From the NCBI GenBank assembly GCA_938015595.1, contig CALLPI010000006.1:88317-152316 (forward strand): a DNA stretch of 64,000 bases, in the 5' to 3' direction. The notes under the pieces were generated by a model that ran no database searches, had not been told where the DNA came from, and worked only from the letters and a program-made list of their open reading frames with translations. Position numbers and translations under genes: made by a program. This DNA comes from an uncultured Saprospiraceae bacterium (lineage in GTDB: Bacteria; Bacteroidota; Bacteroidia; Chitinophagales; Saprospiraceae). Within the stretch, counting starts at the first letter, position 1; each line of letters begins with the position of its first letter. This document shows positions 18,484 to 27,417 of this stretch, in pieces.

Positions 18484-18933
18484 TCATCGCCGGGGTTTTT
18501 GCCGAATTCGGGGGTGGTTCCATTCTTCCCGCTGCGCAAACTCCACAATTAGGCGGGCAATGTTCATAATGGATACAAATACTAAGTAGCCAAAAGTGAG
18601 CACTATGAAAATCCAGCGATAAGACCCAGCCTCCGATATACTGAGATGTGAAAATGCCCAGGCCATCAGACCAGAAAGCAAGGCTAGCCCTACAAAACTG
18701 TACATGGAGCGACCCCAATATTTGGCCCGATTGGGCGAAAATATGGAGCCGATCGCATTGAATACGGAAAAAATGAGCAAAAAGGAGGCCGCTGACATCC
18801 ACGGAAACTTGACCGACACCTCCGTTAAGCCGGCGAGCGCCACCAACTTGGCCAATAAGACGGCTCCAAGGCTGCCCCCCAGGCATGCCAAAGCTTGCAA
18901 AAATGGATTTGCCGCTTTTTCGTATGCAGACAT
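18484..18933 (-). CDS. small four-helix membrane protein, unknown
   Basis: About 149 residues from the ATG at 18933 (MSAYEKAANPFLQAL), with four hydrophobic segments near residues 13-33, 45-63, 72-92 and 103-125, then a basic tail. In-frame ATGs further upstream exist (to 19020) but would add a non-hydrophobic basic extension lying in the divergent lipB promoter region. No family is recognised. Confidence 0.7.
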   Translation of the reverse strand: MSAYEKAANPFLQALACLGGSLGAVLLAKLVALAGLTEVSVKFPWMSAASFLLIFSVFNAIGSIFSPNRAKYWGRSMYSFVGLALLSGLMAWAFSHLSISEAGSYRWIFIVLTFGYLVFVSIMNIARLIVEFAQREEWNHPRIRQKPRR

Positions 18934-19072
18934 GCGTTTTGGTTCAGCTAGTTTTACCAGGCGCGATCGCGTCGCCCCACTGCTGCAACTGAACAGGCAA
19001 TGAAACATCCGAGAGCGCATTTTGTTAAATATTGGCGGCGTTTTTAGTCTCTGTGTCGCCTTTGTTGTCAGT

Positions 19073-19789
19073 ATGGAGTTGGTTAAATATCTCAACCTGG
19101 GGCGCATACCCTACCGCCAAGCCTGGAGCTTGCAAGAACAACTACTGCGCGAACTGGTGGACCGAAAACTAGCTAATCGCCAACGCCTGGGAGCCGGCCT
19201 GCCGGCCCTGCCGCAAACCCACTATCTGTTGTTTTGCGAGCACCCGCCCGTATATACCCTCGGCAAAAGTGGCGCCATGACCAATCTGCTGCTAAGCGAG
19301 GCAGAGTTGGAAGCCAACGGCTTTGAGTTTTTTCGCATCAACCGCGGCGGCGACATTACCTACCACGGCCCAGGGCAAATCGTAGGCTATCCCATATTCG
19401 ACCTGGACAACTTCTTCACCGATGTGCACCGCTATGTGCGCTACCTGGAAGAAGCCGTCATCCGGACCCTGGCCGAATACGGCCTCCAGGCTGGCCGCGA
19501 GCAAGGCTACACTGGCGTATGGCTCGACGCCGACCACAACCGCCCCAAGCGCAAAATCTGCGCCATTGGCGTGCATCTGAGCCGGTGGGTTACTATGCAC
19601 GGCTTTGCTTTTAATGTGAATACCAATCTGATGCACTTCCGCTACATCATACCCTGCGGCATTGCCGACAACGACAAAACCGTGACTTCCCTACAGCAGG
19701 AACTCGGCCATCCGCTCGACATGGACGAAGTACGCGAAAAACTAAGGGCACATTTTTCCCGTTTATTTAATTTTCAGTGGGCAAATTGA
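19073..19789 (+). CDS. lipB: octanoyltransferase (lipoate biosynthesis)
   Basis: The 238-residue protein has the LipB signatures: EHPPVYTLGKSG, the acyl-transfer motif RGGDITYHGPGQIVGYPI, and the catalytic Lys-Cys pair in RKICAIGVHLSRWVTMHG and IPCGI. LipB moves octanoyl from acyl carrier protein to lipoyl domains such as those of 2-oxoglutarate dehydrogenase, whose E1 (sucA) is in this window. The ATG at 19073 gives MELVKYLNLGRIPY, the usual start. It heads a plus-strand run of four closely spaced genes. Confidence 0.95.
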   Translation: MELVKYLNLGRIPYRQAWSLQEQLLRELVDRKLANRQRLGAGLPALPQTHYLLFCEHPPVYTLGKSGAMTNLLLSEAELEANGFEFFRINRGGDITYHGPGQIVGYPIFDLDNFFTDVHRYVRYLEEAVIRTLAEYGLQAGREQGYTGVWLDADHNRPKRKICAIGVHLSRWVTMHGFAFNVNTNLMHFRYIIPCGIADNDKTVTSLQQELGHPLDMDEVREKLRAHFSRLFNFQWAN

Positions 19790-19862
19790 CTGACTTTTGC
19801 CGCATCATTGGTTCGCTTTTTTTCAATTCAACGCTGAACAACAGCTACTTATCAGAACGCTC

Positions 19863-20276
19863 ATGCTAAAAGACATCCCTGTACATAAAGTGGAGGACTT
19901 GGTCATTGCCATTGTGCCACGCACCGAGAATGACCCCGAGCAAGACGAACTCTGGGACGTAATCCTGCTCAACCTCAAAGAAGAACCCATCACCTGCGTG
20001 CTGGTCAACTCCACCGGGTATGGCGAGCGCAGAGCCGGTGAAAATCTACGTACCACTACGCTGCGCCATTTTTTTGAGGAAATCGGCCCTATGGCCACCG
20101 TACACATCGAACCTATTCAGACCCAACTGTTTGACCTGACCAACGAATACTGGGTTAGCTTCCTGCACGACAACTACATGTACGACAAAAAATATGTATT
20201 TGTGCGCGGCAGCATCACACCGGCGCACTTCACCAACATTCCCTTCATTAACCGCAAGGGCGTGATGATTCGTTAA
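19863..20276 (+). CDS. conserved protein of unknown function
   Basis: A 137-residue soluble, acidic protein without signal or membrane segment. It opens MLKDIPVHKVEDLVIAIVPR, is mixed alpha/beta and ends with a basic FINRKGVMIR. I do not recognise a characterised family. The ATG at 19863 is preferred over a TTG at 19797 because the extension is unlike the rest. It lies between lipB and the thioesterase with gaps of 73 and 26 bases, so co-transcription is plausible. Confidence 0.75.
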   Translation: MLKDIPVHKVEDLVIAIVPRTENDPEQDELWDVILLNLKEEPITCVLVNSTGYGERRAGENLRTTTLRHFFEEIGPMATVHIEPIQTQLFDLTNEYWVSFLHDNYMYDKKYVFVRGSITPAHFTNIPFINRKGVMIR

Positions 20277-20302
20277 GTACTCAAAAACCCTGACAAAACA
20301 AA

Positions 20303-20890
20303 ATGGAACAAATACTACTCATGAACGAACAAGTCCCAACTGCCGTGCCCAGCACAGACGCGCCCGCTGCTCCTGCGCTCAAGCCCAAGAAGGTGAGCGA
20401 ATCGGCCACTACTATGACTCAAATGGTCATGCCCAACGACACCAACCCCATGGGTAACCTCATGGGTGGCAACCTGTTGTGCTGGATGGATATCGCATGC
20501 GCTATCTGCGCCGGCAAGCACTGCGAGACGCATGTCGTCACTGCTTCAGTAGACCACGTATCCTTTCAGAAGCCCATTCGCGTGGGCGAAGTCGTCACGC
20601 TGGAGGCTCACGTCACACGTGCCTTCAATACCTCGGTAGAAGTCATTGTGGAAGTGTTTGCCTGTGACATCAAAGGGCATAACGTCCGGCGTTGCAACTC
20701 GGCCTTCTTCACCTTTGTGGCACTTGATGGCCACAACGGCAGCCCCGTACCTGTACCCCCCGTGTTGCCGCTGACCGAAATTGAGCAACAGCGCTACGAA
20801 TCGGCGCCACGCCGCCGCGAGCTACGCCTACTGCTCGGCGGCAGAATTAAGCCGGAAGACGCACTGGAAATTCGTCATCTCTTTACCTGA
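20303..20890 (+). CDS. acyl-CoA thioesterase, hotdog fold
   Basis: The 195-residue protein has a disordered Pro/Ala-rich N-terminal 35 residues, then a single hotdog domain. Its key motif NPMGNLMGGNLLCWMDIA is the YciA/BFIT variant of the substrate-binding helix. ASVDHVSFQKPIRVGEVV and VRRCNSAFFTFVALD follow. The family hydrolyses acyl-CoA to fatty acid and CoA in the cytoplasm. The gap to the next gene is 13 bases, suggesting an operon. Confidence 0.9.
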   Translation: MEQILLMNEQVPTAVPSTDAPAAPALKPKKVSESATTMTQMVMPNDTNPMGNLMGGNLLCWMDIACAICAGKHCETHVVTASVDHVSFQKPIRVGEVVTLEAHVTRAFNTSVEVIVEVFACDIKGHNVRRCNSAFFTFVALDGHNGSPVPVPPVLPLTEIEQQRYESAPRRRELRLLLGGRIKPEDALEIRHLFT

Positions 20891-20903
20891 AAATTTCGCT
20901 GCC

Positions 20904-22043
20904 ATGCCTACCCAGCCGCACGTCAAGCACGGCACCACCGTAAAGCCCAGTATGGGGCAGTATGCCCGCCAGGAGTGGGCCATCATAGGTGCGTCTTGCA
21001 GCGTCATTCAGCAATTGGCCGAAGCGCTGAGCGCACACTTGGCTGGCCAATGGGACATAGCCTATCTCGATGCCGATCACGCCGCCGAAACCAAAGTGCC
21101 CAAGCCAGCGTTTGCCTTGCGCTATACTGACCAGATCAAAGGCCACCGGCTGGAGCAAGCTGGTGCACTCAGCAATTTTGACCTCCGACACTGGCTGCAC
21201 CGCGCAGATGCAGTGCTCATCAATGGTAATCATTTCAGCGGGCAGCGCCAAATCGTCATTATAGACCCCGCTAAGCGGGAATCACTCTCCCGAAAACTCG
21301 ACCGCCTCACAGATATTTCCGCTGTGCTGCTGCAAGAAGGGCAACAAAGCCCCTGGCCTTTCCTCACAGAGCGCCTGCAGGGCAAAACAACGACTATACT
21401 GCCCTTCCGCCACACAGAAGCCATAGCCCAATGGCTGGCCGACCAACTGCAAGCTGCCACACCACCCCTTCGAGGGCTGGTACTGGCTGGCGGGCGCAGC
21501 ACCCGCATGGGGTGCGACAAAGGCCTGATACGATACCACCACAAGCCCCATCGCGAATACATGGCCGACCTGCTGGCACCACTGTGCAAGGAGGTGTTCA
21601 TCAGTTGCCGCCCCGAACAAGCCGCCGAAATCCAGGCGCCCTACCGCCCCCTACCCGACTCCTTCCATGACCTGGGGCCATATGGGGCTTTGCTATCGGC
21701 GTTTCGGGCATACCCTGATTCTGCCTGGATGGTAACAGCTTGCGACCTGCCCTTGCTAGATGCCGATAGCCTGCAGTTTTTAGCTGCACGCCGCAATCCC
21801 TCTTGTACAGCTACGGCTTTTCAAAGCCCAGAGGATGCCTTTCCCGAACCACTCATTGCCGTGTGGGAGCCCAAGGCTTATCCTACCCTACTGGAGTTTT
21901 TGGCTCAGGGCTACTCCTGCCCCCGTAAGGTGCTCATCCAGTGCCATGCCCAACTGCTGACCGCACCTAACCCAAAAGCGCTGACCAATGTGAATACGCC
22001 GGAAGAGTGGGCAGCACTGGTCGGATCTGGCCACACTGAGTAG
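20904..22043 (+). CDS. mobA: MobA-type nucleotidyltransferase fused to an N-terminal domain
   Basis: The 379-residue protein has two parts. Residues ~190-379 form a MobA-like nucleotidyltransferase with LVLAGGRSTRMGCDKGLI, VTACDLPLLDADSL and a C-terminal NVNTPEEW, the family that attaches GMP to molybdopterin. Residues ~20-185 (EWAIIGASCSVIQQLAEAL, ADAVLINGNHF, AVLLQEG) look like a MobB-type GTPase domain that has lost its P-loop Gly-Lys-Thr. No other molybdenum-cofactor gene is near. The ATG at 20904 lies 13 bases after the thioesterase stop. Confidence 0.82.
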   Translation: MPTQPHVKHGTTVKPSMGQYARQEWAIIGASCSVIQQLAEALSAHLAGQWDIAYLDADHAAETKVPKPAFALRYTDQIKGHRLEQAGALSNFDLRHWLHRADAVLINGNHFSGQRQIVIIDPAKRESLSRKLDRLTDISAVLLQEGQQSPWPFLTERLQGKTTTILPFRHTEAIAQWLADQLQAATPPLRGLVLAGGRSTRMGCDKGLIRYHHKPHREYMADLLAPLCKEVFISCRPEQAAEIQAPYRPLPDSFHDLGPYGALLSAFRAYPDSAWMVTACDLPLLDADSLQFLAARRNPSCTATAFQSPEDAFPEPLIAVWEPKAYPTLLEFLAQGYSCPRKVLIQCHAQLLTAPNPKALTNVNTPEEWAALVGSGHTE

Positions 22044-22073
22044 TAGGGGGTGTAGAATCGCAGGTATTGTACT

Positions 22074-22130
22074 GAGCAACGCCAAGTTTTGTGCATGATC
22101 TGCGGATGACACTCACACAAAGTCTAGGAT
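22074..22130. repeat. interspersed repeat, copy 2 (right arm decayed)
   Basis: The first 35 bases (22074-22108) match 9258-9292 with about three changes. The expected right arm is recognisable only as ACACAAAGTCTAGG, so the inverted repeat is degenerate. It lies just before the decarboxylase promoter. Confidence 0.7.
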
Positions 22131-22183
22131 TATAGTGCTCATGATCTTTTTTGGGGTTGTCAAAGAACTTTTTGATTTACCCA

Positions 22184-22191
22184 TACCTTTG
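22184..22191 (+). promoter_or_regulatory. -7 box for the PLP decarboxylase gene
   Basis: TACCTTTG followed by CGC, a perfect TAnnTTTG, 42 bases before the ATG at 22234. It rules out the upstream in-frame start at 22135. Confidence 0.7.
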
Positions 22192-22233
22192 CGCAGCTAT
22201 GCTTGCATTCATCCAACGAACGCTTTGAGGCTC

Positions 22234-23652
22234 ATGACCCACGCTGAATTTCGCGCCCGCGCACACCAACTAGCCGACTGGATGGCCGACTACTTTGAGC
22301 AAGTGGCTCAATACCCAGTAAAGCCCGCTGTAAAACCCGGCGAGATCAAAGCCCGACTACCCGATGCTGCACCTGCTCAGGGCGAACCTTTCGAAGCGCT
22401 CATGGCTGACTTCGAACGTATTATCTTGCCGGGCATGACCCATTGGCAACACCCACAGTTTTTTGCCTACTTTCCTGCCAGCCGAAGCGCACCCTCTGTA
22501 CTGGCCGAAATGCTCACTGCTGCCCTGGGCGCGCAGTGCATGATATGGCAAACCTCGCCCGCCGCCGAAGAACTGGAGGAGCGCGTCATGGAATGGCTTC
22601 GTCAAATGTTGGGCTTACCCGAACACTGGACGGGCGTCATACAAGACACCGCCTCTACTGCCACCCTGGCCGCCCTGCTTACCGCCCGCGAGAAAGCCAC
22701 TGACTGGCAAGTACTTCGGCAAGGTTTTTACCAGACCCCCCGGCTGCGGGTATATGCCTCTAACCAGGCACACTCTTCCATACTCAAAGACGTGCGCTTG
22801 GCCGGCTTCGGCGAAGACAACCTCGTGCACATCCCCGTGGATAACAACTATGCCATGATACCCCAAGCTCTGGAGCAAGCCATCCAGCAAGACCTAGCCA
22901 AGGGATACAAGCCGACTTGTGCAGTAGCCTGCCTGGGTACAACCAGTTCTACAGCTATAGACCCACTACAGCCCATCGGCGAAATTTGCCGCCGCTACAA
23001 CGTCTTCCTTCACGTGGATGCTGCCTATGCTGGTACCGCCTTGCTACTACCCGAAATGCGCTGGATGAGTCAGGGTATAGAGCTAGCCGACAGCTTCGTG
23101 TGCAATCCGCACAAGTGGATGTTCACTAACTTTGACTGCACGGCTTACTACGTACGCGACAAACAAGCCCTGCTGCGAACCTTCAGCATACTGCCCGAAT
23201 ACCTAAAAACCCCTGAAGACCACCTGGTAAATAACTACCGCGACTGGGGCATACCTTTGGGGCGACGCTTCCGAGCGCTTAAGCTCTGGTTTGTCATTCG
23301 CACCTACGGCATAGAGGGACTGCAGCAAAAAATCCGCAACCATATTGCCTGGGGGCAGCGCATGGCGCGCATTATTGATGAAGACCCCGACTTTGAACGC
23401 ATGGCCCCCACACCGCTTAACCTGGTATGCTTTCGATACCATCCCACCGATGTACACGACGAGCCAACCCTTGACCGCCTCAACGAAGACCTGCTGCTAC
23501 GCCTCAACGCTAGCGGGCGCATTTTACTGACGCAAACCCGACTAAACGGCCGCTACGTCATTCGCATGGTGGCTGGCCAAACCGAAACAACCTGGGAAAA
23601 CTGGGTACAGGGGTGGGGGGAGTTGAAGCGAGCAGCAGGAAGCAGGCGCTAG
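22234..23652 (+). CDS. PLP-dependent group II (aromatic amino acid type) decarboxylase
   Basis: The 472-residue protein is full length for the family. Landmarks are HWQHPQFFAYFPAS, the coenzyme-binding DAAYAGTALLLPE and the PLP lysine in NPHKWM (Lys294). The FASTPLPA-like early region and the absence of glutamate-decarboxylase features place it with aromatic-L-amino-acid decarboxylases, which remove the carboxyl group of tryptophan, tyrosine, phenylalanine or DOPA. Substrate choice cannot be read by eye. The start at 22234 is set by a promoter box at 22184. A nine-codon reading frame (22199-22228) sits in the short leader. Confidence 0.9.
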   Translation: MTHAEFRARAHQLADWMADYFEQVAQYPVKPAVKPGEIKARLPDAAPAQGEPFEALMADFERIILPGMTHWQHPQFFAYFPASRSAPSVLAEMLTAALGAQCMIWQTSPAAEELEERVMEWLRQMLGLPEHWTGVIQDTASTATLAALLTAREKATDWQVLRQGFYQTPRLRVYASNQAHSSILKDVRLAGFGEDNLVHIPVDNNYAMIPQALEQAIQQDLAKGYKPTCAVACLGTTSSTAIDPLQPIGEICRRYNVFLHVDAAYAGTALLLPEMRWMSQGIELADSFVCNPHKWMFTNFDCTAYYVRDKQALLRTFSILPEYLKTPEDHLVNNYRDWGIPLGRRFRALKLWFVIRTYGIEGLQQKIRNHIAWGQRMARIIDEDPDFERMAPTPLNLVCFRYHPTDVHDEPTLDRLNEDLLLRLNASGRILLTQTRLNGRYVIRMVAGQTETTWENWVQGWGELKRAAGSRR

Positions 23653-23926
23653 GCAGTGGCTTTATTACTTGGAGCAGTTGAGCAAGGGAGCTCAATGCTG
23701 GTCTTAGCGTTTCCTTCTTGCAGTCGGGCTTGACCATCAAAGTATTGTGATGTGCGCCAGCGCTTCAGGCCAGCGCTTGCGTTTGTATAGTTGCACTACC
23801 ATGCACAGAGGCTAGTTTTTAAGGGCGCAACGTACACTAACTGCGCAACTCGTGGCTTGTCGTCGCGCTCAAGTATGTTCGCGCGAAGAGCGCGAAGGCT
23901 GTCCTTTCCACTGCCCACCGGTGCCA

Positions 23927-24385
23927 CTATGTGGTATGCGCTTCTACTACCTTCTCGCAGGCCTCGTCGAGCATTTGAAACACGGGCTCAAAGCCGTTGT
24001 CATTCCAGTAGGGGTCGGGAACGCTCTGATTTTGATCAGGGTGCAAGTAGTTGAGAATCATTTGCACTTTGGCTTCGTCAGCACTGTACTGGCGGGCCAT
24101 TTGGAGTACGTGGTTGTGGTTGTTAGCGTCCATGGTGAGTATGAGGTCGAAGTTGCGCAGATCAGCGGGCTGTATTTGCCGGGCGCGCTGGTAGCTGATG
24201 TCAATACCGTGTTGCCGCGCTACCTTAATGGCGCGCTTGTCAGGTTTTTCTCCGGTATGCCAACTACCGGTGCCGGCAGAGTCTACCTGCCAGGGAAGGC
24301 CTTTTTTCTGGATTTTGTCTTTGAGAATACCTTCTGCGAGCGGAGAGCGGCAGATATTGCCAAGGCATACCATAAGAATTTTCAT
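23927..24385 (-). CDS. low-molecular-weight protein-tyrosine phosphatase
   Basis: The 152-residue protein has the phosphate-binding loop CLGNICRSP at residues ~8-16, the DSAGTGSWHTGEKPD segment and the general acid in VPDPYWND. The family dephosphorylates phosphotyrosine, and in some bacteria arsenate or tyrosine kinases of polysaccharide export; no such partner is adjacent. The ATG at 24385 gives MKILMVCLGNICRSP, the family start. It is divergent from trkA with about 147 bases between. Confidence 0.93.
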   Translation of the reverse strand: MKILMVCLGNICRSPLAEGILKDKIQKKGLPWQVDSAGTGSWHTGEKPDKRAIKVARQHGIDISYQRARQIQPADLRNFDLILTMDANNHNHVLQMARQYSADEAKVQMILNYLHPDQNQSVPDPYWNDNGFEPVFQMLDEACEKVVEAHTT

Positions 24386-24532
24386 ACCAGCGTTAGATTT
24401 TTGCTGTAAAGGACGCGATATTTGCAGCCTGAAACGGGTATTCATTTTACTTGAGCGTAGCAACAACTGCTCGGTCAGAATTGTTGGCACGCCGGTAGAA
24501 AGTAATACCACTTGAAGTAAACATTATTTTCC

Positions 24533-25873
24533 ATGAAAATCGTGATTGCCGGAGCAGGCGACGTGGGCTTCCACCTGGCCGAACTGCTGGCATACGAGGA
24601 CAAAGACATCGTCCTCATTGACACGGACCAAGACGTACTAGACTACGCCTCTACTCATCTTGACGTGCTGACCATCAAAGGAGACTCCGGCTCGCCTACG
24701 GTGCTGGAGCGTGCAGATGTAGAGCGCGCCAATCTTTTTCTGGCCGTTACCACTTCGGAGAAAACCAACTTGATGTCAGCCATTTTGGCCAAAAAACTAG
24801 GCGCCCGCCAGACCATAGCGCGCGTCAATAGCGTGGAATACCTCTCGGAGGAGAACAAGGAAATGTTCCGAGAGTTGGGTATTGACACCCTCATCTCTCC
24901 GCAGGAACTGGCCGCCGCTGAGATCACTCGTCTGGTGCAGCAGTGCTCGTTCACCGACATCTTCGAGTTTGAAAACGGCAAGATCGCCCTGGCCGGCATC
25001 ACGCTTGAGGAAGGCTCGCGCTTGGTCAACGTGCCGCTGAGCAACTTCAAGCAATTTTGCACCGTGGACAACGTGCGCCCCATTGCCGTGCTACGCGGGC
25101 ACCAAACCATCATTCCGCATGGTGATACGGTACTGCGCCGAGGCGACCATGTCTATTTCATTACCAAGCGCGCCAATATTAACGAGCTCAACGAACTCGT
25201 AGGCAAACGCAAGGTGAAGCTCAAAAACGTGATGATTATAGGCGGCACATCCTTGGCTTTGGCCACCGCTAAACGCCTGGAAAACGACTATAACGTCACC
25301 TTGATTGAAAAGGACAAGGACGTGTGCAAGGAACTGGCCGACACCCTCAAGAACACGCTCATCATTCATGGCGACCCTAGCAACATCAACCTCATGGAGG
25401 AAGAAGGCCTCAGCCGAATGGATGCCTTCATAGCCCTAACCCCCAACTCGGAGACCAACATCATTGCCAGCCTCACGGCCAAGAACTTCGGTGTGTACAA
25501 AACCATTGCTCAAGTAGAAAACAAGGAATACACCCACATCTCGCAAAACATAGGAGTGGATACGCTCATTAACAAAAAACTCATTGCTGCCAACAACATC
25601 TTCCGCTTTGTACGCAAGGGGCGTATCGAAGCCATTACCAGCCTGCATGGTGTGGATGCCGAGGTCATCGAGTTTGTTGTCACCAAGTCTAATCAACTGA
25701 CTCGCAAGAATCTGCGCGAACTACACTTCCCCCAGACGGCGCTCATCGGCGGGGTGATACGCGGCGAAGAAAGCCTAATTCCCAACGGAGATTTTCGCTT
25801 GGAAATCAACGATAGGGTTATCGTATTTGCCATGCCGGAAGCCATCGCAAAGGTGGAGCAACTGTTTCGCTAA
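24533..25873 (+). CDS. trkA: Trk potassium uptake regulatory subunit
   Basis: The 446-residue protein contains two RCK modules. Each starts with a Rossmann strand (MKIVIAGAGDVGFHLAELL at residue 1, VMIIGGTSLALATAKRLE near 232), carries an acidic nucleotide-binding position (LIDTD, LIEKD) and ends in an RCK-C domain. TrkA binds NAD(H) or ATP on the cytoplasmic face and gates TrkH. It precedes trkH by 14 bases. Confidence 0.95.
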   Translation: MKIVIAGAGDVGFHLAELLAYEDKDIVLIDTDQDVLDYASTHLDVLTIKGDSGSPTVLERADVERANLFLAVTTSEKTNLMSAILAKKLGARQTIARVNSVEYLSEENKEMFRELGIDTLISPQELAAAEITRLVQQCSFTDIFEFENGKIALAGITLEEGSRLVNVPLSNFKQFCTVDNVRPIAVLRGHQTIIPHGDTVLRRGDHVYFITKRANINELNELVGKRKVKLKNVMIIGGTSLALATAKRLENDYNVTLIEKDKDVCKELADTLKNTLIIHGDPSNINLMEEEGLSRMDAFIALTPNSETNIIASLTAKNFGVYKTIAQVENKEYTHISQNIGVDTLINKKLIAANNIFRFVRKGRIEAITSLHGVDAEVIEFVVTKSNQLTRKNLRELHFPQTALIGGVIRGEESLIPNGDFRLEINDRVIVFAMPEAIAKVEQLFR

Positions 25874-25887
25874 AGCCTGTGGGGGGT

Positions 25888-27342
25888 ATGATCAATTTCA
25901 GGCCAATCATCCGCTTCAACGGCATTTTGCTGCTCATCATTAGCGCTTTCATGCTTACGGCGCTACCGGTGTCGTGGTATCATGGGGGAGAAGATTTTGC
26001 TCCATTATGCTGGTCGGCGTTGTGCTGTATGGGCGCTGGGTTGCCAGGGTGGCTTTTGTTGCGTGGCAAGAGCGGCGGGCAAATTGGCAAGCGCGAGGGG
26101 TATTTGATTGTAGCCTTGGGTTGGTTTGTCATGGCGGCGTTCGGCATGTTGCCTTATCTGTTCAGCGGCGTATTGCCAGCCTGGCACGACGCTTTTTTTG
26201 AAACAGCTTCGGGGATCACCACCACTGGTGCCAGTGTACTGACCAATATTGAATCGGTACCTGCAGGCTTGCTGTACTGGCGTAGCCTTACCCAGTGGAT
26301 CGGCGGTATGGGCATCATCGTGCTTACAGTAGCCCTGATGCCCCTGTTAGGTATTGGCGGTATTGAGCTGTTCGTGGCCGAAGCCCCTGGCCCTACCTCC
26401 GACAAGGTGCATCCGCGTATCCGGGAAACAGCCAAGCGCTTGTGGCTCATCTATGTGGGGCTTACCGTGCTGTTGGCAGTACTGCTCTGGGCTGGCGGCA
26501 TGAGCGGATTTGATGCCGTCAACCATGCGCTGACCACCATGGCCACCGGCGGCTTCTCGACCAAGAATGCGAGTATGGCGCATTTTAACAGCCCGTTTTT
26601 GCAGTATGTGGTTATTGTTTTTATGATTGCTGCTGGCACGAACTTCACCATACATTACTACCTGCTAAAGCGGCGCTTCAGCAACATGTGGCGCAACGAA
26701 GAGTTCAGGACGTTTCTCATCATGCTGGCCTCTTTGACGGCAGTGGTCAGCCTGGCCTTGTTGCTAAACAAGGGCTACCCCTGGGAGAGGGCTTTTCGGG
26801 AGGGTTTTTTCCAGGTGGTGTCTATCGTTACTACCACTGGATTTGTATCGGCAGACTACGCGCAGTGGGGTTCGGGCGTGGTCATGCTGCTTTTTTTGTG
26901 CCTGTTCTTGGGCGGGTGTGCTGGCTCTACGGCAGGTGGTATCAAAATTATACGGCACTTGGTGTTTATCAAAAATTCTTACCTGGAGTTCAAGCGCATT
27001 CTGCACCCCAGGGCTATCGTGCCGCTTAAAATCAGCGGCGAAGTAGTAGCGCCTAGGGTTATGACGCACATTATTATTTTCCTTTTGTTGTATTTGTTGC
27101 TTACTTTGCTGGGCAGTTTGGCGCTGTCTATCATGGGCATTGATTTTGCTACGGCCATTGGCGCTACGGCCACCTCGGTGGGCAATGTAGGACCGGCTAT
27201 TGGCAAGGTAGGCCCCACTGACAACTTTGCCTGGATGCCGCCAGCGGCTAAGTGGGTGCTTTCAGTGCTCATGATTATGGGGCGGCTAGAGATATTCACT
27301 ATTGTGGTGCTGCTCACGCCGTTCTTTTGGAAATCAAACTGA
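25888..27342 (+). CDS. trkH: Trk potassium uptake channel subunit
   Basis: The 484-residue polytopic membrane protein has four pore-loop repeats with the TrkH selectivity residues TTGASVLTNI, TTMATGGFSTKNASM, TTTGFVSADY and ATSVGNVGPAIGKVG. LTQWIGGMGIIVL is a family signature. It forms the potassium pathway gated by TrkA. The ATG at 25888 is preferred over a GTG nine bases earlier. Confidence 0.95.
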   Translation: MINFRPIIRFNGILLLIISAFMLTALPVSWYHGGEDFAPLCWSALCCMGAGLPGWLLLRGKSGGQIGKREGYLIVALGWFVMAAFGMLPYLFSGVLPAWHDAFFETASGITTTGASVLTNIESVPAGLLYWRSLTQWIGGMGIIVLTVALMPLLGIGGIELFVAEAPGPTSDKVHPRIRETAKRLWLIYVGLTVLLAVLLWAGGMSGFDAVNHALTTMATGGFSTKNASMAHFNSPFLQYVVIVFMIAAGTNFTIHYYLLKRRFSNMWRNEEFRTFLIMLASLTAVVSLALLLNKGYPWERAFREGFFQVVSIVTTTGFVSADYAQWGSGVVMLLFLCLFLGGCAGSTAGGIKIIRHLVFIKNSYLEFKRILHPRAIVPLKISGEVVAPRVMTHIIIFLLLYLLLTLLGSLALSIMGIDFATAIGATATSVGNVGPAIGKVGPTDNFAWMPPAAKWVLSVLMIMGRLEIFTIVVLLTPFFWKSN

Positions 27343-27356
27343 GCGCTACATATTTG
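27327..27356 (+). promoter_or_regulatory. possible promoter for the Fe-S protein gene
   Basis: TTG at 27327-27329 is followed 19 bases later by CATATTTG (27349-27356), one mismatch from TAnnTTTG. It overlaps the trkH 3' end and lies 61 bases before the ATG at 27418. Confidence 0.4.
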
Positions 27357-27417
27357 TGATTTAATAAATGAACCGTCAAGGCGTTCAAGCCAGTCAAAAA
27401 AACGTAAAATACCCAAC

